A DNA stretch of 39,974 nucleotides from Spirogloea muscicola (Eukaryota; Streptophyta; Zygnematophyceae; Spirogloeales; Spirogloeaceae), in assembly GCA_009602725.1 (NCBI GenBank), contig WELB01000372.1, positions 1 to 39,974 of the forward strand, given 5' to 3'. A program made the position numbers and the translations under genes. Below the pieces are notes generated by a model. That model had not been told where the DNA came from and did not search any database. It saw nothing but the letters and a program-made list of their open reading frames with translations. Positions within the stretch are counted from its first letter, which is position 1; the number at the start of each line of letters is the position of its first letter. Positions 25,701 through 36,900 of the stretch are shown piece after piece.

Positions 25701-26232
25701 ATGACAAGCTAGTGATATTTGCAAGGACTGGGATAATCTACTGAAGCCCTTGGTGGAACAATATTGAAGTAGGAGTTAGATGCTTCCTATCAGCTGCACA
25801 CGCATGTGCAGAGTTAGATGTGGCACTGCCTTCTGACTATACTGAGTATTTCCATGTGTTTGAAGACCACTGACCACCCTAAGACTCGATACACAGAGGA
25901 CTCAATCTGCACATCACCTTGCCAAGGACATTGACCATTGACCGCCGAGAGTATGGTATTGTTGCCTCAAGAAGCGTGTTTGAGGCGCCTGGGACAGATA
26001 GAAGCCAACTCAACGCCTGTCACCAGCTGAGAAACATCGTTTCAGAACAACGGGTTTGAAGGGTGTATATGAGTGACAACAAGTTGCAGCAATGAATGTG
26101 AGTCAGTATCTCAGCTGGCAAATCAGCACAGTCAAGACAGAGAACCTGGGAAGCCCCGCCGGACAGGCAGATGACAGCTCGCGTTGGCGCTGCATGAATG
26201 GCCTCCACGGCCGCCCGCACGGCCACGTCCAT
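22778..26232 (-). CDS. CinA-C/PncC-like domain fused to NMNAT-type nucleotidylyltransferase
   Basis: Twelve exons, 26232-26146, 26016-25918, 25550-25466, 25237-25168, 25021-24961, 24783-24730, 24404-24254, 24049-23944, 23807-23698, 23454-23348, 23155-23045, 22894-22778, with consistent phases and a 385-residue product. The N-terminal ~130 residues (AVICLSGGASQALSWLLSVP, then GAS...E.TIPYSRRSM) resemble the CinA C-terminal domain family that includes nicotinamide-nucleotide amidase. The C-terminal half has the nucleotidylyltransferase motif SGSFNPLHDGH, CFEISAMNADKPPLS, TNQPLFFKKAELL, FVIGSDTALRLVNPKYYDGS and the family ISSTEIR motif. Architecture and length match the plant nucleotidylyl-transferase superfamily protein of the AT2G01220 type. 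The likely chemistry is adenylylation of a nicotinamide-like mononucleotide, but the plant protein's substrate is not settled to my knowledge. ATG 26232 matches the plant start. It is divergent from SHOC1. Confidence 0.9.
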
Positions 26233-28576
26233 ATGAACAAGCGCCGACGAGCACTTGTAAATACCACTTGTTGCTGGCCTGCAGGGAGGACCTTGTTGTT
26301 ACTCGATGGTACTCAGCTACACCACAAGCCGACCTCCTGCTGATCTTACATTCCCGCCTGCGTGCGTCGCGGCAGCAGGAGCGATAGAGAGGTGCAACAC
26401 GCGCTCTGTTGGACGACGCGCGGCGACGACTGGGGCTGCTTGCGGTGGCTCATCCCGCGAGGGAGGAGCGGTTGCTGATATTGGCGATTGTGAAGGCTTG
26501 CCAAGTGCGAGCCAAGAAAGAGCGAGCTGTAGCTTCAGCGAAGGAGGTGGCAATGAAGGGCCAGCCCAGAAGACACTTGTATAAATGGGTCTTGACCCCC
26601 TCTCAGAGGACAGGATCAAAGTAAATGTTGAAGCCGCAACATGAGAGGACATACCAAAGCAAAGCTACTTACTGCAATATCAGCTGCAATCAGTAATGTC
26701 CCACTGTCTACTGAATGCGAGTGGAGTGGACTTGCAGCGGGGAAGGAACTGCTGTCACACAGCTTGTCACAACTGGAAAATTGGTTGGATGAGTGGAACC
26801 CAGCCCAGCTCTGATGTGCACGTGCTGATATGAGGTTATTGAGGGCCCACTCGCAGGAGTCTTAATGAGCAGTTTCGTGCTTTTTACGCCCTGCCGGCCT
26901 TCAGACCTTGTGCATTGCTTTGAGCTTCTCATCTTGGAGCAGGCATCTCACAGCTTAGCAGCAGGTGATGTATACCTGTCGATGTGCTTGCTTATGTACT
27001 TGGCCACTCAGGCCCTCCATTACTTGACACACACTCCATTTATTACAGCATTCCTCTTACATTGGAATAGCTGGTGCTTCGAAAGATGGAGGATGTCTAG
27101 GGAAGAAGAGCTCTTTCAACAGGGGCGAGGACTGGGGAAAGCCAGCCCACAACACAATGAAGAAGGTCCAAAGGAGCTGGGGAAAAAATGTTTACCAGCA
27201 TGGGTGCCTGCGCAGTAACCCTCAGTCAGCATCTGCAAGTCGGAGGAGCTAGCAGCAGAAAAGAGAGAAGAGCTCTTCCAACGTAAGCAATGGCTGTGAG
27301 AGGCCAGCCCAAACGAATGAAAAGGGACGAGAGGCCAGCCCAAACGAATGAAAAGGGACGTACGAAGAAGTGCAGTAGATGGCGGTGTCTGTGACTGGCC
27401 ACTTTCAAGGACAAGGTCCAAAGGGGCCGGAAATGCGATAAATCACACACGGATGCAAGTGGCTGCAACTGGATGTTCAATAAACCCTGGTCAGCAACCA
27501 CAAGACACAGTAGCTTGCAGCCCGGAGAGGGTACCGTGACGAATGTTAGAAGCAGCAGCCAAAGCGCGGCCTGCCCGCAAGTGCGCTGCACAAGCGAAGG
27601 ATCGCTGGAGCAGGACTGCTAGGCGCATACAATTATCCAACCTTAGCCAAAAGTCTCCAGCGAATTGCTTTCCCCCCTATCTCTCTCAGTACCGGGTTGC
27701 ATAATCGTAACTGCTTCTCACGTGCTGGGCGTGCCATAGGTCCGGCCACCGGCTTCAGTGGCGGTGCTCCGGCTTCCCAAGTTAGTAGGAAACAGGTCTT
27801 CCAGATTGACAGCAATGGCTGTGAGGAGAAGTGGCTATCCCAATGGCGGCTAGGGCTGTGAGAGGCCAGCCCAAGGGAATAGACAAAGTCTGAAAGGGCC
27901 AGATGGGCAAAACGCAAGATATTAATCTTTAGGATTATTAGTATGTCCGCCTTGTGAGTGCCTTGTGAATGCCGGTATTGAAGTCTGCTCCATTACATAT
28001 TGACCCGTGGTTACTGAGCGGGTTAATCTGCTGTGGGTGATGTACGTCACCAGATGTGCTTGCCTTTGTACTTGGCCCTTTTGGCCTTCGTTTCTTTAAA
28101 ACTCACGAAATCTTTCTTCTGAGCGAGAAGAAGGAAGGATTGCACCATCCAGCGATACTTCTGCCCTGCTTCCTTAGCCGCCTGCTAGCCTAGGGCTTCA
28201 CTTTATGTAGCTTGTCTGGAATTTCTTTGGCTTTCCGCCAACTACTTTTGTGGCTGGCATGTCTCAGTCCTTGCCCTCATTTGGAGAGCCACGTTCTTTT
28301 GGATTGGCTCGGCTTGGCCCCCGCCTTTCACTACAGGAGCACCCCGCGTCTTGTCGAAGCCACCGCCCTCTACTGGAAGCGTCGTGTCTTCTATCGAAGG
28401 AAAATGCGTCTTATCTCTTCCGTGAGATAGAGCTGCATGCCAAGGGACGAAGCGCAGACCTCGCGCCCTCGCCGGCCGCCGAGCCTGCCTTGTCAGGCGC
28501 AGCTCCGGTGTGTCATAGCTCCGCTTAATACTGGTAGCTGCTGCCGCATGGCTGATACAGCCATAACGTGAATGCA
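26233..28576. other. Divergent upstream region between the nucleotidylyltransferase and SHOC1 genes
   Basis: A 2.3-kb space between two genes transcribed away from each other, so it should hold both promoters. It contains GC-rich sequence (26330-26560), reverse-oriented copies of the GGGCTGGC repeat, and a perfect 31-base tandem duplication. An open frame in one register runs 26184-26624 on the + strand with a single TAG at 26385-26387; I do not recognise the product. 28250-28528 is also open on the + strand and could include a 5' UTR or non-conserved first exon of SHOC1. Confidence 0.55.
27298..27359. repeat. Perfect 31-base tandem duplication
   Basis: The unit gagaggccagcccaaacgaa plus tgaaaagggac is present twice without a gap (27298-27328 and 27329-27359). 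Its reverse complement carries the tttgggctggcc core of the dispersed repeat, so it is a recent local duplication of one such copy. Confidence 0.92.
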
Positions 28577-31500
28577 ATGTCATCACCGTGGACCGTCACG
28601 CAGGCGTCAGCTGCAAGATCTTCTGATCAGAGGTGCGACCAAGGGTGGACCAAAGACCTGCTTGGTGCTGCGCGCAAACGGCTGGACTGCAGCCTGAACG
28701 CTGCCGCGGAAAGTGTGCGCAGGCTCACGACCTTGCCACCTGCCTTAGCTAAGTACTGCTCTACTTCCTTGCTGCTGGCTTTGCAGGCGATAGCTCTGCT
28801 AGCTTCAAGAAGTATGGTGACAGATATGCAGGAAAGTGCGGCTGGAACTGGCCGGAATATCGCAGAGCCAACAATAGGGCCCAGCAAGAGCAGTACTTGC
28901 AGGCTTCCTTGCAATCTACGTCCAGCTGCACTTGACATCCCAGAACATGATATGCTTGCTGACAGCGACAGACCTGCGGCAATGTCCATTCAATCTATAA
29001 TGCAAGGTTGGACGGAAGAATGGTCCCAGGACCAACCTACATCTCTTCCTTCGCTTCCAGTCCCGCCCCTTCATGAATTCAAAGCAATACCAAAGCTCCA
29101 CTGTTATAGAGCACTGTGCCTGGATGCTCTTGACTGTGTGACTGCTCTACAAGCTCAGACTTCTTTACATCGGCCTCCTACCCTCGAGCCCCCATGCATT
29201 GCCTCTTACAGCCAGAACGAGGCCAGCATCATGACAGGTCTTCTAAGCTTGGGGACACAGTGCTGCCTCCATTACCCAAGTACGACAATCATGGACATGT
29301 CTGTGCCTTCAAGCAGCTTCGAGAAGAGAGTTATCATGCCAACTCTCGTTTTGAATGGAACATCCATTCGTTCCCTGCCAATTCCCTCTGTTCCGACAGC
29401 TACTTTCAACGGCTTCGATATGACCTACGTCCTGCAACTAGCTGAGAAGCAGTCACCACAGGCCTCTGTGAGTCTCTACAACACTCTGATGACTTCCAGT
29501 GTCACTCTCAGGGACAAGCTGGAGAGGTGCCTTCCAGAGCCACCGGTACAGGTCACGTCGCAACGACTCCGATTACTTCAAGTAGTGATTGATAGAGAAG
29601 TGCCACTAGCAGACACAGATACGACAGGCAACCAGCGGGACCGGTCACAGAAGGAAGGGCAAGTACCCCTGCTTACCGCAGGCATCCCGCCCAGCTTGGT
29701 TCCTCTGCCTGATAATCAAACACTGCCAGCTGTATCGAGTAGGCCCTGTGCAGGCCTTGAAAAGGGTGTGGAAGCTTCACAGGCAAGAAGATTACCTGCT
29801 CCAACCATGTCAAGCGAGCTCAGCTTCTACATTAGGACAAGGCATCGGCTGCCTTGTGACCTTAACTGTGAGACGCTGAAACACTGCATAGAGGAGCAAA
29901 AAGGTGTGGAGCTGCACTTAATCAGGCCTTCAGATTCACTCTGTCAGATTCTTGATGCTATGAAAGAGGACTACACCAGAATTGAGGGGGTTTGGGGACC
30001 GCAAGAAGGATCCAGTCACCATTTTGGCTTGGATGCACAGGGCACTGCTGCTCTGCGAGCCAAGATTGAGGGCATGGCTCAAGGGGTAGCAAGGACTCAG
30101 CTGCCAGCTCTTCGGAGCCTTGTGGCTATGCATACTCTGCGGCAGGCAGCTCGGGCGCTGGCAGACTATGGGATACGTGTCGCCCATTTGTACTTGGAGC
30201 AGGCTCTTCACCGGATGACATTCTTAGAGGCAGCAGCAACTCGGTGCCGCACAAGGCTCACTCTGGCATTTGAGGAGGTCGAATCTGGCCTGCTGGAAGA
30301 CCATCCAAAGCTTGCAAGTTTGATGCAGACTCTCAGAGGTTCACTAGAGCTTCAGGGGCGAGCTGGCCACACCCTTGCAACCCTCATAATATTGGAGCAA
30401 AGGGGTTTCTTCACTCTCTTCAGCCCCTTGCTGAGCTTGGGATTGAGAGCATACCAGGTGGACAAGGAAGGCTTATTCCTGCACAATGGAGCATTTGACA
30501 AGGCAATGACAAATGCGCTAGATGACATGATTGAGCAGATCCTGACTGTTGCAGACTGCCTGCTCCTGCCTGAAGCGTACGCATAAGCTCTGCACACTCT
30601 CCATTTGCATGAAGCTGTATTCGCACCTTATGCTCCTCATTAAGGGATTGCACAATTTGGCAGACTCTTGTACTTTTCAGAGCCCCAATCTACATGCATG
30701 CATACACAATACAGGGGATGGACTGTCATGGGCTCAATGCTTTGTATGTCATGCAGGTACATCACAGAGTCCTTTAAGTGGCAATGCTTCTCAATTGTTG
30801 TACTGTATGCCTCAGAAGCTTCGAAAGAAGTTTTAGAGGCTTTGAAGCATACTCAATGTACAGTGCACCACTTCAAGATGGAGATTGATTCTTCCAGATT
30901 GGGAAAATGCGATCGAACTGAGAGACTGCCACCAGGACCACACGAGCCACCTCTTATCGCAAGTGGCAAATTTGGTCAGCAACTTGAGAAGGAAAGCTGC
31001 TGGAATGCCCCGATGGTTTGCCCAACAAGTAAGCAAGCAGGGGATCATTGCGATATGATTTTGGTGGTAAACTTTAGCAGGACAGGAAGCCAACCTGGTT
31101 CACGGACTGGGCGCTGGCTTTTGCGAGATCACCTACTGAAATGGGAGGCAGACAATGTGCAGGTAACAGTCATGTGATGGGAAGAATGATACATTATATC
31201 GTACAGTATGCAAAATCACGAAATGCCGGTCTTTAATTTCACAGCATGTCGCAGGTTATTGAGAGGGAGCTACTGCTTCCATTGGACATCATTCTGAGTC
31301 CTACAGCCGCCTTCACACTCTATACAGAGGAGAAGCTTGAAGTTGACGCCAGACCCCTCACAAAGTCCTCAACCAACTACGTGGAAACAATTGTTGATGA
31401 CCACTTGAGAGCAATCAGTTGCGCATATGACCTGGTCATCTTGGTAGGGCCTTCTGCATCATTTGGCTTGACATATCTGAAGGGCCTTCTGTCTGAGCAT

Positions 31501-33432
31501 GTACATATGACCGTATTTTCAGCCCGCTTGCCTGCGTATTGACGCCTGCTGAGTTCCTGACAGTCCTGCTTGCTCTGTGATCAACTGCTGTTGCAGGTCT
31601 TTGAGGGTACTTGGCGATTCACAAGCAGAATGCTTAATGTTCTGGACGACCTTTACGCTGCTGCGCTTGGACTGGACATTCAGCTCCAATGCTTTTTGTC
31701 TGACACAGAAGAGCAGACAGGCGAGCTGGTGACAGAGTGCATAAATGCAGTGAGGCTCTCATCGGCGTCCAGCTACCCAGCCATGTCAGAGTCTCCTACC
31801 CTTGCCGAAGACTTCTTGAACAGATTCCCAGCCTTGAATACGCTGAGTGGACATTGCATACTGTCAGCTGGTATTCCTCTCCCTGTATTCATGTGCCTGT
31901 CTACTGCTCAACAAGCTGCTGCAGTGAGCCAATTTAAGGTGTCAAAGCGGGCGCTGGATCTATATCGAATGCAGTGCCAGCAGATTGTGGACATTGGTAG
32001 CAGCAGCGTGCCATGGGATGCAACAGGTATTACGTACGGTCAAGGCCATGTTCCTGGAGGCCGAGAGCAGGTCAGCAACACCAGACAGGAAGTAGCTTGG
32101 CGGAGACCAGAAGAAGGCCGAGAGCAGGTCAGCAACACCAGACAGGAAGTAGATTGGCGGAGACCAGAAGAAGGCTTGCAAGAGCAGTACTGCTGCAATG
32201 GCAGCAGTGTGCACAGACTCCACAGACGTTCTTCAGGTGCTCTGGAGAAAGTCATCGATGAAGGAAGAGCTTCTTGTCCACAATCATTTACAAGGGATGA
32301 GCTTGAAGACCAGGACATAGCAATGCATATGTCCTCAGAAATTTTTGAAACAAATACTGGACGAGAAACTGAGCAGCCTCAGGACATGTCCATGAAGGGA
32401 GCCCTCCGGCAGTGGCTAGCTTCTAAGAAGCAAGGGCTCCAGCAGACTCGCGTCAAAAAAGCCCGGGTCATGTCAAAGGTACAGCCCACGAATATTGAGG
32501 CTAAAATGGCTCCTTCACGTAGGCGGTGGCTTGAGGAAGAGTGTCATACTGGTGCAGTGCAAGACCCCTTCTTTGACCAGACTGCAGATGACGGGCACGA
32601 CTCTACTTTCAACCCAAGCGAAAACTCTCAGAGGAGTCCACTTGACAGCTTGGGTGTCACATCTGTAGATAATGCTCTCAAGAGCTGGATCGCTGCCAGG
32701 AGGACCGATTGTAAGGTTCAAAAGCAGGTATCCAAGAGGCCCAGGCATAGTGCTATTCCTGCTCTGCAGCGAAGGGTCCAACAGAGGCTGGAGAAGTCTG
32801 CAGCTAAATCAGGACTAGCAGATGTTGACATCTACCAGCTATGCGCAGAGCGATCTTCTGAGAATGGTATGCTTCACGCCTTGCAGCTTCTTGAGCAATG
32901 TAGCCTGTTTCCATAGTTAGCCTGATATGTGAATGCCTTTGAAATGTAGGGAGGCAACTGCAGCTCCCAGAGTTTGAACAGTGGCGGCACAATGCCCTGC
33001 ACACGGTTTGGGAGGACAGCAACTCAAAAATTACCCAACAAAGACGCTCTGGATCAAGCTCCAATAGCTCAGATTCTTGGCAGGATCTCCAATCATGGAC
33101 CCCACTGGACAAGCGAGCCAAGCAGGTAGATGCATCCTTGCACTGTTGCCAAGTGGTCAAAGGCCACTTGGCTGCGATGTAAATGCAACAAGAAGACTTG
33201 TTACATGTGCATACCACATAGGCAACAATTGAGACTGCGAGGATGTCACTGTGGATGACAATGACTGAGGATGTTCTTCGTTACTGTTGCACAACTTAGC
33301 AATGTGTTGTATATGGCGCAGGAACTCGGGTATGATAGAAGGGGTAAGAAGGGCCAGCAGAGCAAGCTAGTGTGGACAGAACCCCAGTACTTGCCCCAGA
33401 ACCCGCTTGGTGACATTAAGCTTGACCTATGA
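28577..33432 (+). CDS. SHOC1: SHOC1/ZIP2-like meiotic crossover protein (XPF-like)
   Basis: Six exons: 28577-30576, 30757-31162, 31255-31443, 31597-32866, 32950-33125, 33322-33432; phases agree and the product is about 1383 residues. SHOC1 is the XPF-like ZMM protein that, with PTD, promotes class I crossovers in meiotic nuclei. The N-terminal ~450 residues are low in recognisable features. Family-like segments then follow in order: YGIRVAHLYLEQAL; LTVADCLLLPEAYITESF; the XPF-like core CDMILVVN...RWLLRDHLLKWEADNVQVIERE and LPLDIILSPTAAF; ISCAYDLVILVFEG; LDDLYAAALGLDIQLQCF; the helix-hairpin-helix-like SPTLAEDFLNRFPALNTLSG; and a C-terminal WTPLDKRAKQ...SKLVWTEP box. As in plant SHOC1, no canonical XPF ERK nuclease triad is seen. 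The disordered tail carries a 57-base tandem duplication and a repeated basic motif. The start is uncertain: ATG 28577 is the first in frame, and an upstream exon ending before the AG at 28559 is possible. Confidence 0.88.
32059..32172 (+). repeat. In-frame 57-base tandem duplication in SHOC1
   Basis: Two adjacent 57-base units (32059-32115 and 32116-32172) differ by one base, which changes Ala to Asp. Each encodes 19 residues, GREQVSNTRQEVAWRRPEE in the first copy. It lies in the poorly conserved tail after the helix-hairpin-helix region. The near-identity implies a recent event, so copy number may vary between isolates. Confidence 0.93.
32401..32703 (+). other. Repeated basic motif in the SHOC1 tail
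   Basis: ALRQWLASKK (32401-32430) and ALKSWIAARR (32674-32703) share the pattern A-L-x-x-W-hydrophobic-A-x-basic-basic, 273 bases apart. Each is followed within about 16 residues by a basic patch, KKAR and KRPRH. This could be a duplicated short linear motif for DNA or partner binding, or a nuclear localisation signal. The role is inference. Confidence 0.6.
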
Positions 33433-33944
33433 GTTCCACAGTAAGCTGTACATTGAGGCTACCAAGCTTTATGCCTGACAGCCTGCCATCAGTTGGCACT
33501 GCAGCTATTTACAGGTACCACGCCATTACCCATGTACTATCATGAGTGGAGTACATCTTGTATGCTCGATTGCCCTTTAATATTCATCTTGCATTGGCTG
33601 ACGTGCAGTCCTATGCACTTCAGACATTGCTCCGTCGACTGCCATGGTGTGATAGCATTGGGGAGATGGACAACCAACATTTGCTGGCTGCCACCTTGCA
33701 GTGACAAGTGCTGCTGCTGCATAGAGCAAATTGTCATGGCCCTCTAGAGCTCATCTATGATGAACCACTGCAGATAATTACAACGCCTGTACACGATCAT
33801 TGGTGACATTGGAGGGCCAGAGGCCTCCAGGCCATCGAGCACGTCATAGCGCCGCCATTATTGCGACACACATGATGCCCACCGCTAACAGCCATCTCAT
33901 GCTGACTCCAACTCGGGCAGAAGAAAGGGCTCGCTAGCCACTTG
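33433..33944. other. Convergent 3' region between SHOC1 and the FAM20-like gene
   Basis: About 0.5 kb holding both 3' UTRs. A TGTAA pentamer, the usual green-algal poly(A) signal, reads on the - strand at about 33777-33782 (ttaca on +), within about 170 bases of the FAM20-like stop. No coding exon is seen. Confidence 0.5.
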
Positions 33945-36900
33945 TTACTCAATAACTGTTCGATGGTATCCTCGCTCTTGCACGAGGCGGTCTAAATAGC
34001 TGAGCACCTGTTGACAGCACATGCATGGTGTTAGTGACAATCCACGTGGCTTCTCCATTGCCTGCAATCCGCCTTCGGCAAGCAGCAGGCTTTGGTTGGA
34101 TGTCAGCAAGAGGCCGTGGCTGACCACAGCATATGCACGCTTGGAACACTTGATAACTGCACTAGTTGACGGTACATTGGAAGAGAGAAAAATGCGGCAA
34201 TTGGGAACAGTGGCAAGGTGTGGGAGAGAGATGCTCATCAGCGTACCAAGTCCCGCCGCTGCATGAGCAGGTCCAACTCCTCGAGGGTGAGTACGTCCTT
34301 GAACTTGGCCAAGAGGGTCGGAAGGTCCAGGAACCGCAGGCGTAGGTACGTCTTGGCTGACACGCACCTTACGGGCCCTGTCTGGAAGGCATTCTCATGC
34401 TCCATCGTCACCACTGCCTCCTGTTGTCATACGAGACTTTTTCAGGAGCGGCAATGAATGCTCGGTATGTGATGTAGGAAAAACAGAGGGCTGGTTGAGT
34501 AGCTCTGCCCTGCCAGATCAGATCGAGCTTGGTCTACTTGGCCACATTGGCCTGAGCTACAGGAGACCACTGACAGGACCACTTGGTAGTAGGAGGCGAG
34601 GACGAACAAAAGATCAAGCAGTCAACACGCAGTGGAGCTGCAAGTTAAAACTGGACCTTGCGGAAGCCTGCCGCGTGGTCTATGAGGAGCGGTCGCATCC
34701 TGCTGTCGCTCCAGTGCTCGCCAAAGAGGAAGTGACCATGGTGGCGGTCCGAGTTGTTCAGCAGCACGTCCAATATACGCGTGTCACTGAGCATCGTAGC
34801 CACTGGCACGCCCCAGTTGGCGGCCGCCACCTTCCTCAGCGGCTTGCTGTTTGGGACGTAGTAGATGAACGCCCCCTCCTCAAAGTGCTTGTAGTCCACC
34901 TCCACGCCGCCTCGACGATACGCTACCTGCTAGCAAAGATCTCCACATCCATCAAGCCTGCAAAACGTGCTGCAAGATTTTAAGGTGGATGGCTGTCTGG
35001 AGTGGGGCATCAGCAGCAGAGGCAGAAGCGGGCTTACATGGTCTGCCTGCAGCCTTATATCTCTCATACATGGAAACATTGCTGGCAGTACAAAAATCTG
35101 TAAATGTAAACTGGTGAAAAGTAAAAAATTATTGTGAAGATAATTCACAATTACTATAATGAAGCTCAGGTTTATGCTCCAGCTTCTGCCCTTGAAGACT
35201 TGATATTGAGAACAGCCCACAGCTCCAAGGTCATCAGGAGGAGGGGAAGGCGATCTTAACGGGGGGTATGTAGTCCATGCCCAGGAGGAGGTTGAGCTCA
35301 TACGCCACCCACTCCATTGGGGCGCGGTGCCAGCCCTCGGCGTCCCCGTCAACCTTCGGTTTAAAGACGGCTCCAATCTGCAGGTAGTTGGACAGGCATG
35401 CAGTCAGTAGTCAACGAGGGCGAACGTCGATGCAGGCTGCTCGCTCGTCTGCCCTGCTGAGAGGGTCTTTGGTGCAAATTGGGTGCAGAGGATGAGCAAT
35501 GTGGTCAACACATGCTGCAAGGGCTCGTCATTGAGCAACAAACAGCATTGACATGATGTACACGATTGAGATGGTCATTAGCCAAGCCTGACGTTTCAGA
35601 TGGCTAAACAGACCGACCTCAGCATTCGTTTGCGGCTCCTGGAGCTGGACAATATAGCTCTCATGGCCAAAGTCGGACTCGGTTGCCCGACAATCCACCA
35701 CGCGGCCGCTCGTCAAAAGCTCCCGAATGGCCGGCCACATGCTTGCCGTGCACAACAGGGTCATCCACTGTGGACCTCTGCAACCCCGCAAAGCGAATCA
35801 GCTCCAGAAGGGATTCAACAAAGAAAGAGAAGGTAACCCCTGAAGCCTGTGAAGACACTCCTTCAAAGATGCTGTGCTATGTGCAGACCAAGTTTGCAGC
35901 TGGAGCAAGTCGCCTAGTCGCCCAGGGTCCCTGTGCTTAAGGCCCTGACTTTAGCAAGCGCTGACCTTAAATTGGTTGCGTTTGAGCTCCAAGGCGGAAT
36001 TGGCAAGCGTCTGGACGGCCAGCGCAATGTAGTCGTCCGCATCCAGAGCTGCGGCAGCGCCCCAATGTGACTAAGCATTGCAATAGACTCGTGCACGTGG
36101 TCCTGCTCAGGATGTTGCATCTGATACTAGCAGTCACAGGCTTCATAAGCTTCTCTAGGTACGCAGATGTTCGCTTCAAAGGACCTGCCGCAGAAGCATC
36201 CCCTGTGCAGCGCACGGTCGTCTCCATGCTCACAATGGCCGCCGTCGTAGTGCCGAGCGGGCCGCTCTGCTCACCCAGCCAGCACCATGAGACTGCTGCT
36301 GTGCAAGAACCGGCGCCTAGCATGAGCTGTGGCCCATCACAGTACTTGCTGTCCTATACAAAGATTTTCTGGCTTGCCTTGCGGATGGCGGTCTTGGTGC
36401 AGGCGAGTGCACCGGGGTGCGTTACGGCGCACTCCAGGATCTCCGGGAAGACGACAGCATCGACAATCGCCGCGTCCAGTAGCTCCGTCACGACTTCCTC
36501 TGCATGGTGCTGCGGCTCCACTGCACTGCCTACGGCCAGGACCTCTGTTGCAGCGCCGCTGTCGCAGTCGCCACCGACCAGGTCCTCATCCAGCAGGTCC
36601 AGCCGCTGCTCCAGCCACTGGCAGCAGCAAATGCAATCAAGATATAGGAATTTGTATCAGGGATTTCAGTATCACGGTGCAAGAGTTTTACCTAGACCTC
36701 ATGGACAGGCTTTACGTATGTCGCCCGCGGCCATCAAGGAGGCGCTTGCCATTCCATTGCTCTACAAATAAGGTCACACAACGGACTTCACAAGCTAATA
36801 TGGAGTGATCAGCCACATGACAAGAATGTGGGTCAGAAAGCACCCGGGGCTGCCTTCATTGACAGGCACTGGTAAGATCCCAGTACACTGACCCTGACCC

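Noticed and set aside
28250-28528. 92-codon open frame upstream of SHOC1
   Set aside because: No conserved motif and overlap with the dispersed repeat; kept only as a possible 5' leader, not called as an exon.
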